From Todiramphus chloris collaris (taxonomy: Eukaryota; Chordata; Aves; Coraciiformes; Alcedinidae): 64,000 nucleotides of DNA. Below, piece after piece: positions 23,791-37,700 of this stretch (positions are counted from its first letter, which is position 1; each line of letters begins with the position of its first letter). A program made the translations under genes and the position numbers. The notes under the pieces are model-generated. The model saw nothing but the letters and a program-made list of their open reading frames with translations, was not told the origin of the DNA and did not search any database. The stretch spans positions 7,717,568-7,781,567 of the forward strand of contig JANVCC010000049.1 of NCBI GenBank assembly GCA_025345505.1, in the 5' to 3' direction.

Positions 23791-24118
23791 AAAATAGATG
23801 GTGAGCCCCAAGTTTTGGGTACAGGCTTGCAGCATCTCCAGAGAACATGCAGTACAGCCATCCTGGGTTTATCTCAGCAAAGTCAAAGGCATCCCACCCG
23901 GGTATAAAGAAACTGCACTAAGCAGGATGCACCATGCCTCCAGAAGAGCTGCACTGCTGGTTGTTATCCTAGGGGAAAGCCTAGGTTGTTGTTAAGACCT
24001 TTCCCACATGTTCTTTGCCATTAAAAAATGCCTGTCCTCCACAGGCAAATTGCACTGCAGTCAAGTCATGACTTTGGCCTTAATGAAGAGGCTGAAAAGT
24101 TTGATCTCTTCTCCTGTA

Positions 24119-24446
24119 CATAGAATCATTAAGGTTGGAAACAATCTTCAAGATCATCAAGTCCAACCGTCTACTAAATATTATCTGGACCACTAAACCA
24201 TGTCCTGAAATGACACATTTAGACATTTTTTGAGACCCTTCATGGATGGTGACTCCACCATGTCCCTGGGAATCCTGTTCCAAGGCCTCACCACTCTCTC
24301 AGTAAGAAAAAATTATCTAATACCCAACCTAAACATCCCCTGGCACAACTTAAGCCCATTGCCTCTTATCACTAGTTACCCAGGAGAAGAGACCAATACC
24401 CACCTCACTACAACCTCCCTAGCTGTAGAGAGCAGCAAGATCTCAA
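24119..24446 (-). mobile_element. CR1 LINE 3'-end fragment (antisense to + strand)
   Basis: The plus strand reads ATAGAATCATTAAGGTTGGA, then AAGATCATCAAGTCCAACCG, ACTAAACCATGTCCTGAA and GGTGACTCCACCATGTCCCT, all typical of the antisense CR1 3' region. It differs in subfamily from the copy at 9.7 kb. Confidence 0.9.
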
Positions 24447-27400
24447 ATCTAGTTGAATTAAACAAGGCGGAGTTGCAGGTGAAGAGCACAGCAGCTTCAC
24501 ATTTCTAACCCTGAGCTGGAAGCACCATCCACCAGCTGTTCCACAGAATCCTGGTGCATTTATTCCTGCTTGGAAGTGAACTGGTGAGAGAAACAGTGAC
24601 ACCTGTGCTGAACTTCACGAAGTTATTTCCGTTACCTTCAGTGATACAGCTCATGGGAAAGTAACTGGACACCTGGAAATCAGCTGTAAAACTATGGCAG
24701 AAAGATCTCCATTGGGAAAGCACATTATCTAAGAAACCAGCATGAGCTAACCCTTCTCCATCCACTTCAGCAGCCCTTTGTCTTGTCCCCAATACTTACC
24801 CAATAGTCTTTCTTTTATGTGTGATTTTCACAGCTGGATCTTCATGTGGTGATGTCTGTTAGAAGATCTCAGCCCCAGATCCCCCAAGAGATCCCAGGTC
24901 CAGGATGGGATCCCGTCCCCCAGTACAGAGTAGATTTAATCTGGAGACAAATTTTACATGTGAACTTTGAATGTGTTATCAAATACAAAAGCACAGCTGG
25001 TTTAAGGAACATTTAGCACAGCCTTGAAGACAAGTTTATTGCTGTTCATCAAACATCCTTCCATCACAATTAATTATGAGTATGCCACATGTCCCCAGCT
25101 CCCCCCCAGCAGCACCGTGTGTAGATCTCAAGGATGTTCACAGAGGTATGGGCAGCAATCCCATAAACATACTGCACCCAACACCCACCCTCGCTGTACA
25201 TCAGCACGGCCTTGTTCTTGGCATTTACATTCAGGAAGGGAGATGAGGCTGTTCTGTTCAACACTGTTCAAGCAAGTGGAATGAAATGTAAGACATCAGC
25301 CTGGGAATCACTCCTTCCTTTGAGGTTCTGTTGTAACTTGTCAAGTTTTACTTAAAATATGACAAACGTGACATTCTACAAAGTCTGCTGGGTTTGGGTG
25401 GTTATTACAAGAGTCTTACACATGAGATGCTTTACTTTGCTGTGAGCGTCACAGAAATGCAATGGAGATGCCTATAAATGCACTTCAGAGAAGCCAGCAC
25501 TTAGACAAATGTTTTCCTCTTTTCAAGAGGGCAGGAAGGCTCAAGTATCTGCAAGAGGATAGGGGATGCTTTAGTAAACCCATTGTTCTAATGAAAGCAG
25601 ATGAAGAACAGTTTCTTCCACGTGACAGCTATTACTTATAAGTTAATATAAAATGGGTTAGAGAGCAGATACCAGTTACCAGTAATCTAAGCACTTAAAA
25701 CATTCAAGTCCCCATACTGACCATTTCATCTTCAAAACCCAGGGCCAATTCAAAACAGAGTGGACAAGATCTTCGCCCACGGCTTAAAAACCTCCCAAAG
25801 AGAATCACCAGAAAACCATATTATTAGAGCCCATTCTGAGCTCATTAAATTAAAACTAAGAAATTTGTCTGCTACTTTCTGGCTGGGGCTTACACCACCT
25901 TTAAATGGACACACTGGTAACTATTCGTATTTAACTTAGAGCCTGGTGGGTCTCTCTAGAAGTGCAAAGTCAGAAAACAACTCTCAGCTCTTCCACGGTC
26001 AAAAAGAGATGCCAGAAAATGCTGAGGGCTTCTATCCAGGTTCTCTGCAAACAGCACAAATGGCGAGTAAAAAATATTTAGAGGCAGGAGGACTTCAAGA
26101 GATGAGAGAGGGAGTTGTCTCTTTGGCAGGAGTGCAGCAGCAGTGAATCTCTCAGGGGTCCGTGGATGGGAAAACAACAGAGAAACTGCTTTAAAACCAC
26201 ACTGCTCAGGTACGAGTCGCTCAGGACACTGCCTGCCCCAGTTCATCCCTGCAGCACAGAAATAAAGAGCACCCTTAAAAGTCACTTTAATTACTTTCAA
26301 GAGTACAGCCCATGACACACAACTAGAGCAGAACCATTGCCTTTGCCGGGACAGTATCCGTCTCTTTTGAAGGAATGAGACCAAAACTCCAGCCTTTTTC
26401 TGATTGTTGTGGATACATTCTCTCCTTCTGCAAAATTCTGTCCCTGCCACCAGGACTGTTGAATTGCTAATTATACTGAATTTGCATGAACGGGGGCTCT
26501 TACAAAAACCAAACCAAGTTCTTTGATGATAACTACAGGAGAAAAAACTGATTTTACTTTCATAGCTGTGGCTTTAGCCTACTGGCAAGCTTCAGAAAGT
26601 TGCTTAACTCAGTTCTTACATTTTACCTTGCTGGCAGTCACAGGAAAAGCCCTGGAAATGCGCTTTTACAACTCATCTTACTTGCTCCTATGAAATGCAT
26701 ATATATTAATCTGGTAACGTTTCCTGCTGGGAGTTTATGCCAACTGTAGCTCCAAATTCCCTCATGAATTTATTTCCCTTTGAACATGCAAAATTCAAAA
26801 GCAGCTTCAGCCAACAATTTTTAAGTATCCAGTAAAATCCTCCCCCTACTTGAAATATAAGACGTAAGAGGAAGGACCTTTTTAAACAGAGCAGCACCAA
26901 TTTCAAGGCAAGGATGAAATCTTTAATGGCATGAATGGTGCTCTTGAACCAGCAGATAATCACAAGCTGGTTTCTCTAATGGCAACTCTGCAGTTTTCCA
27001 CCTTTGGGAGGGAACAGAAGGGAAAAGAAGCTTTTGTGGTAGGAGGGGAAAATACTTGGGAGGTCGAGTTGCTATCAAAAGCATACCTGAACCTCACTTG
27101 CAACCATCTTTACTGTAGCCAGGTCCTCCCAGTACACTAATACTTAACTCTTTTTATTATGCTCTCCAAAGTCTCATTTTTATGCCAGAAGTGCTGTTCA
27201 AAAGCTGTAGCCTGGTACTCATCCCCGCTTAGCCAGGTGATCTGTCCCACACTTAAGTAACCTGGAGGGAACAACTACACCTAGAGGTGAAACTCGAAAT
27301 CCTGATACCAAAGAAAAGGATATTGAAGGATATTGGAAAGGATATTGAACATTAACTACAATTACACAGTATTTGTATGACCACAAAAAGATACGGAGTC

Positions 27401-28184
27401 ATTCTGGGTCTTGTTAAATTGCAGGCTTAGACACTGAAAAGCAGCTTCCAGCGATGAATGTTTCCATATGCCACTTAATAAGCTTTGAGTATTTCACCCA
27501 TTAATCTGAGTGAACATCCCCCCATTCATCTCCAACAGGGTCAGTAACACGGCCAATTGAAACGTGTGTCTGCAGTGACTCTCTGCTCAGCTTCAAGTGC
27601 AATTCAAGATTTTAGGGAGCCTTTTTAAAGCCTTGACATTCCTAAGAGAAGAATACCTGCAATCTTAGAACTGAAGAGGCTATTAAGATGCTCCATCTTG
27701 TGTAATCCAGCATTTAAGGACAAGCTCTGCAGAGCAGGAAAAAAGGCTTCACATTTCACAATCACCCATTCCCAAGCCCGCTAGATTCACAGTTAAACTT
27801 CCCAACAAGCTGCACACTGTCTTCACAGGATGAAGAACAAGGAGATATGTGTTTCAGAAGGCTCAACGAAGGAAAAGGGTTTTCCTCTTTGATAGAAATT
27901 AAGTTTGCCCAGACAAAAAAAAAACAAAATTGAGGGGAAGTTAGAGCAAGCACACAGCTGAGTCACAGGTAACAGAAGCAGTTTTGGAAGCCCCTGCCCA
28001 TCCTACACAGACATGGATTCAAGTGACCTACCAGCCCTTCTGCTTGCTTAGGCAATTTGCAGCCAAAGCCACAACCAACCTGCTTAGAAACAGTGTAAAA
28101 CCTGCTGAAACTATTGCAATCCGTGTCCAAGCAGAAAAGGCCTAATTAATAAAAAAGGCAACAAGACAGATGGAGTTGTGCAGT

Positions 28185-28190
28185 TTTATT
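28185..28190 (-). terminator. Distal polyadenylation hexamer of TM9SF2
   Basis: AATAAA on the minus strand, in the context CAAATAAAACTG, about 540 nt after the stop codon. This is the likeliest main signal. Confidence 0.75.
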
Positions 28191-28214
28191 TGAACAAAAA
28201 CCAGTGTCGGTATT

Positions 28215-28220
28215 TTTATT
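28215..28220 (-). terminator. Proximal polyadenylation hexamer of TM9SF2
   Basis: AATAAA on the minus strand, in the context TTTAATAAAAATACC, 30 nt before the distal hexamer. The two could be used alternatively with almost no change in transcript length. Confidence 0.6.
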
Positions 28221-28726
28221 AAAGTCTACATTACACTAAATGCATGTACATTTGTAAGAAGAGATCTAGTTGTAAAGAAGGTGCGGGATAATATGTACAA
28301 TCATAGTTAAGTTAAAAAAAATTCACATTTTACATAGATTTACTTGACAGTCCTATGCTTTCATGGTATATAAATGTTAACCAAAGAGGTAACAAAAATA
28401 ATAAAATAAAATAAGGAATTTCAGCTGCAGGACTGTATAAAGCACTCATTTCTCAAATGAACTAGTCCACAGAATTTGCATTTGTCCTTTTTGGATACAA
28501 TTTCAGATATCATTTTTAGAAATATTAGAACAAACATACTCAATAAGTACACTGATGTAAACATTTTTCCAATGGTGTAACTTCCTTCCATAAAAATCTG
28601 TATTTTATGCTGGCGTCTGCTCTTCAGCTTTTACAAATTAGAATAATTACACAGGATGTTTTTCAATACATGGTAAAAATTATCAAACAGCAAGGGAGAT
28701 ATGTTCAAAAGACACTTTGATGCTTT

Positions 28727-28794
28727 TCAGTCCACTTTCACAACGCTATAAATCTTACTTACAAACCAGAAGCAGGCAAAAAATCCAATAGTCC
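28727..28794 (-). CDS. TM9SF2: TM9SF2 coding exon 17 (residues 625-646 and stop)
   Basis: Encodes [21 protein letters not shown] followed by TGA at 28727-28729, with residues 626-635 closing the last helix. The terminal KVD fits the KXD Golgi-retention motif known for this family. Acceptor is CTCATTTTAG. Confidence 0.96.
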
Positions 28795-31700
28795 CTAAAA
28801 TGAGAAAGTGAAAATGGTTAGGTGATCTTCCAGCTTGCTCCCAGAGAAAAATCTAACTAGCACTTCACAGCAGGACAGAACATAACATTGTAATCCAGCT
28901 AACTATCCAGAATAGCAGCACTTGTTAAATCTAACAACACCCACTGGTCCCTAGGCTAAGTTATTGATTTAGATCAAAGATGACTTTTAGGACCAGGCTG
29001 CTTGCTGTACATTTAAACCCTTGAAGGCAATGCCACTATCACCACTAGCAGGCACACAGCACCATTTAAGAAACTAACTTTTATACGCACAAAGTTAACA
29101 CCTACCTGGGTTTTTTAGGTCTGCACTAGTTCACAGCCACTTAGGAATTATGACACAAAACAAGGCCCTGGGAAAAATAACCTGGCCTCGTTTTCTGTTC
29201 ATCATAGTCTATTTATACTGAAGAAAAGGGAACTTCTTACTCTGTATATCCAGTTCCTTCCTTTTGCTAAAGCAATGCTCTGAGTGCTACAGCACTTGGG
29301 AGCAAGCATCAAATGAAACTAGCAGTGACACAAACCCAAACACATAATTTTGTGTAACGTACTCAAGCTGCAGACTTATTCTCACAGGTCACTACAGAGA
29401 ACAAAAACATATGGTATCCTGGGCAAGGGAACAAGCTCATGAACAAAGAAAGCCAGAGGCTGTCAGTTACAGAGATGTCATTTCAAGGGCTAAAAAAAAA
29501 AAAATAATAATATTAACAAAAAAAATCCCTTGAGCCACAGCTGAGAGGAAACTGGGAGAAAGTATCAGCACACACTTGCCTTGTTCTTCTGCCCCTTCCT
29601 GGGAGTACTGCTGTGATTGTGCTTGGTAGCAGACCTGTGGTGTGGTCTGGTTTGGTGTAGCCTTCCTGGATTTCCTACCAATACAGTTCTTCAGTCACTC
29701 AACCCAACAGCAGGGGGAGGAGGGGGAACAAACCAAACCACAACTACCTTCTTGAAGGACTCTGGGCCACATGTCAAGTCCTGTGGCTCAAGTTAGCCCC
29801 GTGCTGATGAAGTAAGATGATGGAGAGAGGAGATGACACTGAATGCAATAAGTCTATACCAATTTTCTATTTTTGAGCTGAAGAAAAGTCTGTAACCTGC
29901 ACCCCCCAGTCACCATTATGGAGCAACTGCAAAGACACTGTCCACACAGTTATTTTTAAATTATTTCAGGAACATAGCATGCAAGGAGATACTGAGCACC
30001 ATCCAATTAAGTCCTCAGCTTCTAGGGGAACCAATGCAGTGTTCCTCACGCTTTCACCTAGGGGTGAACTGCCACGATGATGTTAAGCCTTACCAGCTAA
30101 AACAAGGGAAGGTCTCAGTTTCAGCTGAATTCACACAGACACGTGCCCGCCCTGTGACAGCCCTCACCAGCTATGCTACAGGCACTGGAAAGATCACGCC
30201 CTCCGCTCCTCCAGTTTTACATTCATCCTTCTCTGTTTGTACAGCCCACGTTTAGTATCAGCTCCAACTTCTTTCCACTATTTCATTGCAACTGGCTTAC
30301 TAACGAGGTGGTTCTTTATTAAGCCCTTGTCTTTTCTACATTCATTACATATTTGTCTTTCAGCCCACATCTACGTATTTGATAAGTGAGGGACCTGTCT
30401 TTGGATGCTTATTATCTATCTGCCCATTCTTGTGTTCTTTGTGCTACCATGTATATTTGCAGTTAAAGGCTTTTTGACAGCCTACTATTATATGCCACAG
30501 ATTACCCTTTCCCTCCAAGTTTGCAGTTATCATCCTCTGAAACAGTAGGAGACAGCAGATTTACTGCCGTTGATAGGAGATTAGACACCAACCACAGAAG
30601 GAATTTAATTCCTTTGTAGGCTTGACATCGCTAAGTCTTTGCAGTTTATGGTCAATTCTCACTCCTTCCTACTGTGTCCAATACTCCAATATCAGCATTG
30701 TTACTCTAAGCCTTACTCTCATGGTTTTTTTCCTAATAATGGTTCTCAGCATCTGCTTTCTAGTTGTTTTTATAATACAGGCCCCTTTGAGCCTTTTATG
30801 GCTGTGAAAGAAATGTTTCTGCCAAATGTTTAACAGATGAGATATCTTAAAAATCTATCTGCTGTTCTCGAACAAAACTGTAATATCATAACAAAAATGT
30901 GTAACTTCAACACAAGAATGAGATTTTCCACAGCCTTCCATAACTTAATATGGGAACACTCTAAGTCCATAGTATTTTCCTCCAATCCTTGTCACTCTGA
31001 ATCTTTCTGATACGTCAGCTTTCTGTAAAACGTGGCCTCATTCACAGCAGAATCTGAAGACTTCATACTGTGAACAAGCATTTCATCTATAAACAGATTT
31101 TTCACAGGTTTCAGTAACATTGATTTTCAACTTCCCTCCAAAAAAAAAAAAAGGTCTGTTTAGCAAATCAAAGACTCAAGTACCCCCTGCTCCTTTTTCA
31201 AATTTTATCAGAAATTTTGCCAGTATAGTGACAGTAGAGTAAGACTATGTTTCCTAACATAAGCAATAACTGGTACCAGATTTGAACCATGGACTCAGAA
31301 GCTCAGGAGAGAAAGGTTAGACTCATCACAGATACAGCCCTCTGTAGTCACTACCTTCCCTGGTCATCAGAGTTCCCATCTGTCATTACCTCCACATTGA
31401 TAATTAGGGCTCGCCAGTATTGTAATTTCTTCTGCCCTCCCATGAACAGATTCCACACGCTCTACAGACCAGAAAACTTGAAAAAGGCCAGCAAACCAAG
31501 GATCCCAAAAGTACCTCTTCTTAATGCTCAAGGATCAGGGTGGTTTAAAGGTGCTGGCAGAGTCACAACTAGGTTGAAAATCTACCCTAAGGATCCAACT
31601 GCAGATTTAGAAATGCAAATTAATCACAGCAATCAGCGAGGCATTAGTAACGTGGACCAAAAGCTCAGACTGGGTACTTCCAAAAGCTCAGGTCAGCACA

Positions 31701-34700
31701 GAATTGTACCAATATTACAAAAATCAGTATGAATAGACAAAAATGAATGTACAATAAGGAGACAACAGTTATAATCTGCTTTAAGTTGAACAGCTGCTTT
31801 ACCTACAGGATTGCTCATGGTACTGCAGCAAAAAGCTTAGCTGTGTTCTGCAGAATGTAAGCAGTACAGTGCCTGGTTCACAGGAATTCAGTGTTTTCTC
31901 CACCTCAGACCTGGGGGTGCTTGTGATTTGATAAACTGCTAAGAGGTCCACAAAAGGCAGTTGAGTCAAAAAGCTTCCTATTTTCTACACAGGAGCCAAT
32001 ACCCCAATCAGAAAGGGACCTGCAAATGAACAGTGACCAGGGCAGAATAATAACTCTGAACTAGTTTGGCTCGTTTGGAAATTCTAGTTAGAATATGTTT
32101 TCCACATTTCAGCCCATTTCACAGGATTGCCACTTGTATCCAAACTTTATACAGAAAAGCATCAATATACTGGATCTTTAGGCCACTGCTGACTAGTGTA
32201 ACAGGTTCTGAAGCTCCCCTTGTAATGACTTTGACTAAGGCAAATCTTAAAACACAGGTAAGCGCAGGATCAGTTTCCTACACCTGGAGCTCTGCCCAGT
32301 AAAATTGCCATTATCAGTTGCACTCGTTTTCTTACACACAGAAAGCTAGGATCTAACTGGGCACAGGGAAGTTACTAGTCAACTAGTTTGAATTCAACAC
32401 TAAAAACAAGCATTATTGCACAGAATAATGCCAAGATACATTAAACAGACTGTTCGGCTCTATTCATTGCTTCTAGCTTTATTGTTTAATGAACAAAAAA
32501 GAATTCAAAGCACGAACTGATTGTAAGAAAGCAAATAGAAAAGCACTCTGCACTTGGCTGATACTTCTTATGTACCTTAAAAGCTCTCTGTATCATACTG
32601 GTTTCAATCACTGCACAGTGGTGGGTGCTTCAGAATCTCGGATTCTAAACACAATCTACCCAGAAGATCAAAACTCAATTTTGAAAATGGCATTAACTCA
32701 CAAGTGAAAATGATGTTCAAAAATAGAGGTCACTCTAAAGCAACATGCTTTGACTATGTTCAGCATTTTTTTGTCTCCTAGCATAAAATGCATGTAATCA
32801 CGTAGCTATCCCCATTCAACCACGCTTATTATTTCTTGAAAGATTAGGTGCACTTTGTACATTAAAATGAAATTCTCTTGTTTGGGTGAGCACATTAATT
32901 GTTAGATTTCACCGGTCAGATTATGTTATTGTCATTGTTGCCACACAAGCATTCAGTTCCTATTTACTTATTCATTATAATCTCTTTTGTAATGTCCACA
33001 CCAACACAACACATGGCCACGCAGGAGGTATTAACGCTGCCCTTTATATTTCTGTCACAGTTGCTGAGATCTAATAAGCAAGAATAGAGAAAACCAAAAT
33101 ACCTAGTGCTAACTTAAGTGGAACAGATCAAGGTCCCATTTTGGGAATATATATACAGGAAGAAGGCTATTAATGCAACCAGTGTGTAAAGTTACATTAT
33201 GAGTTTACAGAGGTGAGGGAGTTTGCTAAAGGACCAAACCTTTATTTTCCCAAGTGCTATTAAGAAATATTTTTACAAAAGAAAGCAAAGTTAGGTGTCT
33301 TCTACTTGAGTCATCTATATCGAATAGGTTACACTTGAGCCCTCCCAAAAAAACCAAACTAAATATAGGAAACAAATTTATCACAGTGTTCTACATTGGC
33401 AAGGATTTCCTACACACTCCATATGCCCTTTATACCTATTACCTTTCTAGAGATTAGTTGTTCTATTAAATTTAACAAAAAAAAGGGAGGGGGAACCATG
33501 TCAGAGCTTTCCTTGTGAACTATAAATGCAGTAATTATCACTATTGTGGCTCTATTAAAAAACAAAACAAAACAAAGCGACCGCAAAAGTAACAGCAGCA
33601 CAGTTTATTATTGTGCTTCTGGGGCCTCGATAGTCTCCACATCAAGAACTCCAGGATCAGCACATCTGAAGCTTTTAATACCATTTCAGCAGCTGCCATG
33701 ACAATTTCAATTATCATTTTATATATGAAAGGGATATTTTTAATTCTACCAATTTGCATCTTATAAGTGAAATTGAAATTGGCAGAATAGCAACTAACCT
33801 ATGCTAAATTCCAGACACATATTAACATATTGCTTTAGTTTAAAAGTAATTAAACATTTTTAGACTATTGTTTCGGAGTTTTAAAAAAAATTATATAGAT
33901 ACATATTACAGAGGACATTTGAAGTTTGTCTGTTTTGCCAGGATTTAAGCAGGGGTTTAACTGGCAATGTGCCAACTTGTGTTTTCCTTCTAATAATTAA
34001 AAATTTGAAGAATTAAATAATCCTCTTTTTCCCCCCAACTTTTAAATTCTGTTTTTTAAATTTTTTTTTCTACTTTCTTTTGAAAAGACACAGGTCTAAA
34101 TTACAAACAACAATAAAAATCTAGCAATAAGTGCCAATTAATGTTATTAAATAGAATTTCTACAGAGTAACTGCTTTCTTCAAACATACAGGAATTTTCT
34201 TCAGTATTTTATTATGAACAGTGCTCTTTTTGCCTCCTATCAGCCAGTCATAGAGGCAATAAAGATGAAAGAGGTCCTTCTCCCTACTAAACTGACAAAC
34301 TTGAAGCCTGATGTTAAGACTTTCATTACCCACTGTATCCACTCTTGTTTTAACTGCATCAAGGGAATTATGTGATGCATTTCTTAAAGCGAACACAAAG
34401 CGATGACATCAGGTTTCAATAATCAGGCAGATGTTAAGAAGAAACAATCCAAACCATCGAGCCACCCACAGAGAGATCCTCCACTACATATCTTAGGTAT
34501 GAATGTAAAGGTTGGTTTTATGACCAACCCATTACATATCAAGTAGCATTTTCTCTAGTTCTACCACAGCAGTACGTCATGATGCTAAGCAGAGTGATAT
34601 GTAAGAGACCTGACTCCATGTGCTAAAACTACATACAAAACAGCAGCAGCAGGATGAACACCAACATAAAATGCTCCTGGCTATTTTTAAGGGCCAGTAC

Positions 34701-37700
34701 CCTTCAAAGAGCTTCTAATTTCATCTAACACATGGTAAATCTGGCATAGATTTCACATCAAATCAACCTCGAAATTATAGTTTGAGCCAAGTGATTATGA
34801 ACATCAGAGTAATTCTGTAGAAGACATTTAGTCTGCATGAGCAACATCAGAAAAGCTGGACTACTAAAAATGGAGAGCCATACTGCAAAGTTCCCTCCAG
34901 TTACACTACATGCCTGCCATTAAGAAGTGGTGCTTAATGAGCAGGTAAGTCCACCTCTAACAGTACTAGAACTCTCTATTGTCAACACTCACTTTTTCCC
35001 CAGCGCTGACCTGCTTCACTTGCTAAGAGTGAAAGCTGAAATCATCTTTTTATGTTCTGTATATGGAGTGCAGTATCTCAAACTATAGAGCTTCTAGAAC
35101 CAGTAACAAAATTCAGAATCAAGTTCAACACCCCTGACATCGAAGTGAGTAAGAACAGCACTTTGAAAATATAACAGGTTGAACTCACTGCTAATATAAT
35201 ATACAATAAAGGCAAATTAATTTTACTATAAATAAATGTAATTTCAAGCTAGGGGAAAAAAAACCAACCAAACAACCTTAAAGAATGTCTTCCTGTGGTA
35301 TGTGGTGTGGCAAACCTTAGAAGTAACACTGCCTAAAGAGCCATAAATTGTATTTAATGTTTCAGATAGTCTAAATTTCACCGAGTGTTTCTCATTTCAA
35401 AAATGGAAATCCCTGCATTCATTTTAGTTTGAACAAGGTACTTACCTGTGAAAAGGAAAAAAATCAAGACCATGATCATTGTGTAACCAAAGTATAAAAT
35501 GGTGCTAGCAGTTCCTGTTATCTGGAGTTTAGAGAAGAAGTAATGAACTGCATAGATAAAGAGATAAACTGCTGTAAAGCTGCTTGTCAGAAATGATCGC
35601 CACCACCAATGATAATCCTGAAAGAAACAATAAACCATTCAGTAAGAGATAGCATGGGAGAAAGAGAATACAAGCAAGCTGGTTAAAAAGTAATATTGTC
35701 TTATGAAAAATGTTCTGCAAAATTTATCTCAAGAAAAAAGAAAAATTCCAACACAGCACATAGCTACTTCTTTCTTGAAGTCAGCTCTAGTGCTTGCACT
35801 ACAAGCATGACATTATTTTAATATCAAGGCTATCTGGTTTTGCTTATCTGCTGCAAACAGTGGATTTTAAAGCAAAAGGCACATTTCAGAAGAGTGGCAA
35901 AGGCATGCCAAGGGCTGCAATACCATCCATTCACAGTGTCCAGCATGTCACAGTAAGGATAGAAACAGAGCTGAGGTATTCACATCTTCCAGCTACAAGT
36001 GGTATCTGCATGAAAACTGTACTTTTTACCTCTGCACACAGATGGAAGTAGCACAGCAAAACTGTAGCCTCAGAACATGTAATTAGAAGAATTATAAAAA
36101 CTAGGAACAGGAAACCAAACATGTAGTACATCTGATGAGACCTAAAATAAAATAAAATAAAGTAGTAAATAAAAACAGTTTACAGTGTTGCTTGGCCAGG
36201 TGCTAAGCTAACAGAACAAGGTTAACTAGCTAACTTAATCCACACAACTGGGGTAACTCTGTCTATACCACTATTGCCTGATTCATAAAAGTTTTCTTTC
36301 CTCCATGTGAACGTACTCTGTAAAGAGCATCACTGTTTTACAGAGCAATGCTCAAAGTCCTCAGCTGTATGTCCCTTAAAGTAAAATTCAATCAGCTTTC
36401 AGAGAACAGTTATGGGCAACTTCCAGAAATTTTTACCACTTCAGGTCTCCTTTAGCTTCCCTATCACTTGCATCATCTGCACCGTTCCCCAGTTACAATA
36501 CCCACTTCCTGCCTACAACTGCAGCTCAGTTTTCCAAGTGCCTCTGCATCTCCTCAACACATCCAACCAGATGCTTCTCCACTTCCAGTCTATCCCCAAG
36601 TCAAGTCTGACTTCAATACAAGGGATAACCAAACACGAAAATGCTCCAAAAATAAATTCAAGGGAAATACACTTCTTTAATCTGGTGTCTTTCAGATCAT
36701 TAACTTTATTCAGTGATGTGGCAATTACTGCAGTGTTAAGATTTGACAGGAGTGGAAGTTGCCCGTTCCCTCCATGCTTCCCTTCTGCAGGATGAATAAT
36801 GAGAAACATTTGGATGTTGAGTAATTTCAACTACAAAAGCCCAGAGTGTACCTGTTTGTCAGCAAATTACATTTTCCAGCATAGCTACATTAGTCCTCAA
36901 TAGAACTAGAAACTGTAGTGTGAAAGGTTAACTATGAAATGTCTAATACATTTGCACTTAAAAACTGATTTAGAAAACCACTGTGTAGGAAATCTCAACA
37001 TAAACAGAGGACACCTTAAAAATCTGGCAATTTCAGGTCAGTATTTTCCCATTGAATAACAATATATTCAACAATTCATATTTACATTGTGAAAGTTAGG
37101 AAAGTTTGCACTGGTTTCATTTTCCATGCACCTGCTTGACTAGGTTTGGACAAGATTTAGGAGTGGTGTGAATGTTTCACAGAGGGTGGAGACTTTGTTT
37201 TGCAGAACATGGAATCCCAAATTCTTGACCTGATTCCGATTTGGCAGCTGAAACTGCTCACACATATTAGTTTCATAAATCAGAATAGTTACACAACAGA
37301 TTAGGCTCCACCTAATCACAACTGCAGGAAAACCTGTTTGTGCTGTTCAGAGCCAGAAAGATGCAACAAGGAAATGGGACTCAAGTTTCATACTTTGCAG
37401 CTGTCAATAAGAGCATCTAATTTTATAATTTCTAAGCACAGGAATAAAATACAGTTTCTGGAAATTCCACAGCAGTCTATAAGGGTTGCTTTATACCTAA
37501 TTTTTGTACAGTAGGGCTAATGGTTGGCACTGTGATCCCAAGGGTCTTTTTCCAACCTGAGTGATTCTGTGATTTATTGGTCTGGGATGTTCAAACTCAA
37601 CTGTGCGTTTATTAGCAAACCTGCATAACTAGAACAAGAACAACAACAGCAATACTTACCAAATGCTATTCAGAATGAAAAAAAGTTGAATAAAAATACA

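Larger units (their letters stand above)
18901..28165. other. Intergenic flank downstream of TM9SF2, no gene recognised
   Basis: Holds the 41-bp tandem repeat, a CR1 fragment and a candidate regulatory block. The frame at 21213-21800 is proline/serine-rich low-information translation. No CLYBL coding exon was found on the minus strand, although that gene is the expected neighbour. Confidence 0.7.
28166..28726 (-). other. TM9SF2: TM9SF2 3' untranslated region
   Basis: Extends from the TGA to an inferred cleavage site about 15-20 nt past the distal AATAAA. It is AT-rich with no reading frame of note. The end point is inferred from the hexamer and was not observed. Confidence 0.75.

Noticed and set aside
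31289-31732. 147-codon plus-strand frame in TM9SF2 intron 16
   Set aside because: Antisense to the gene, no motif, and flanks without promoter or polyadenylation features.
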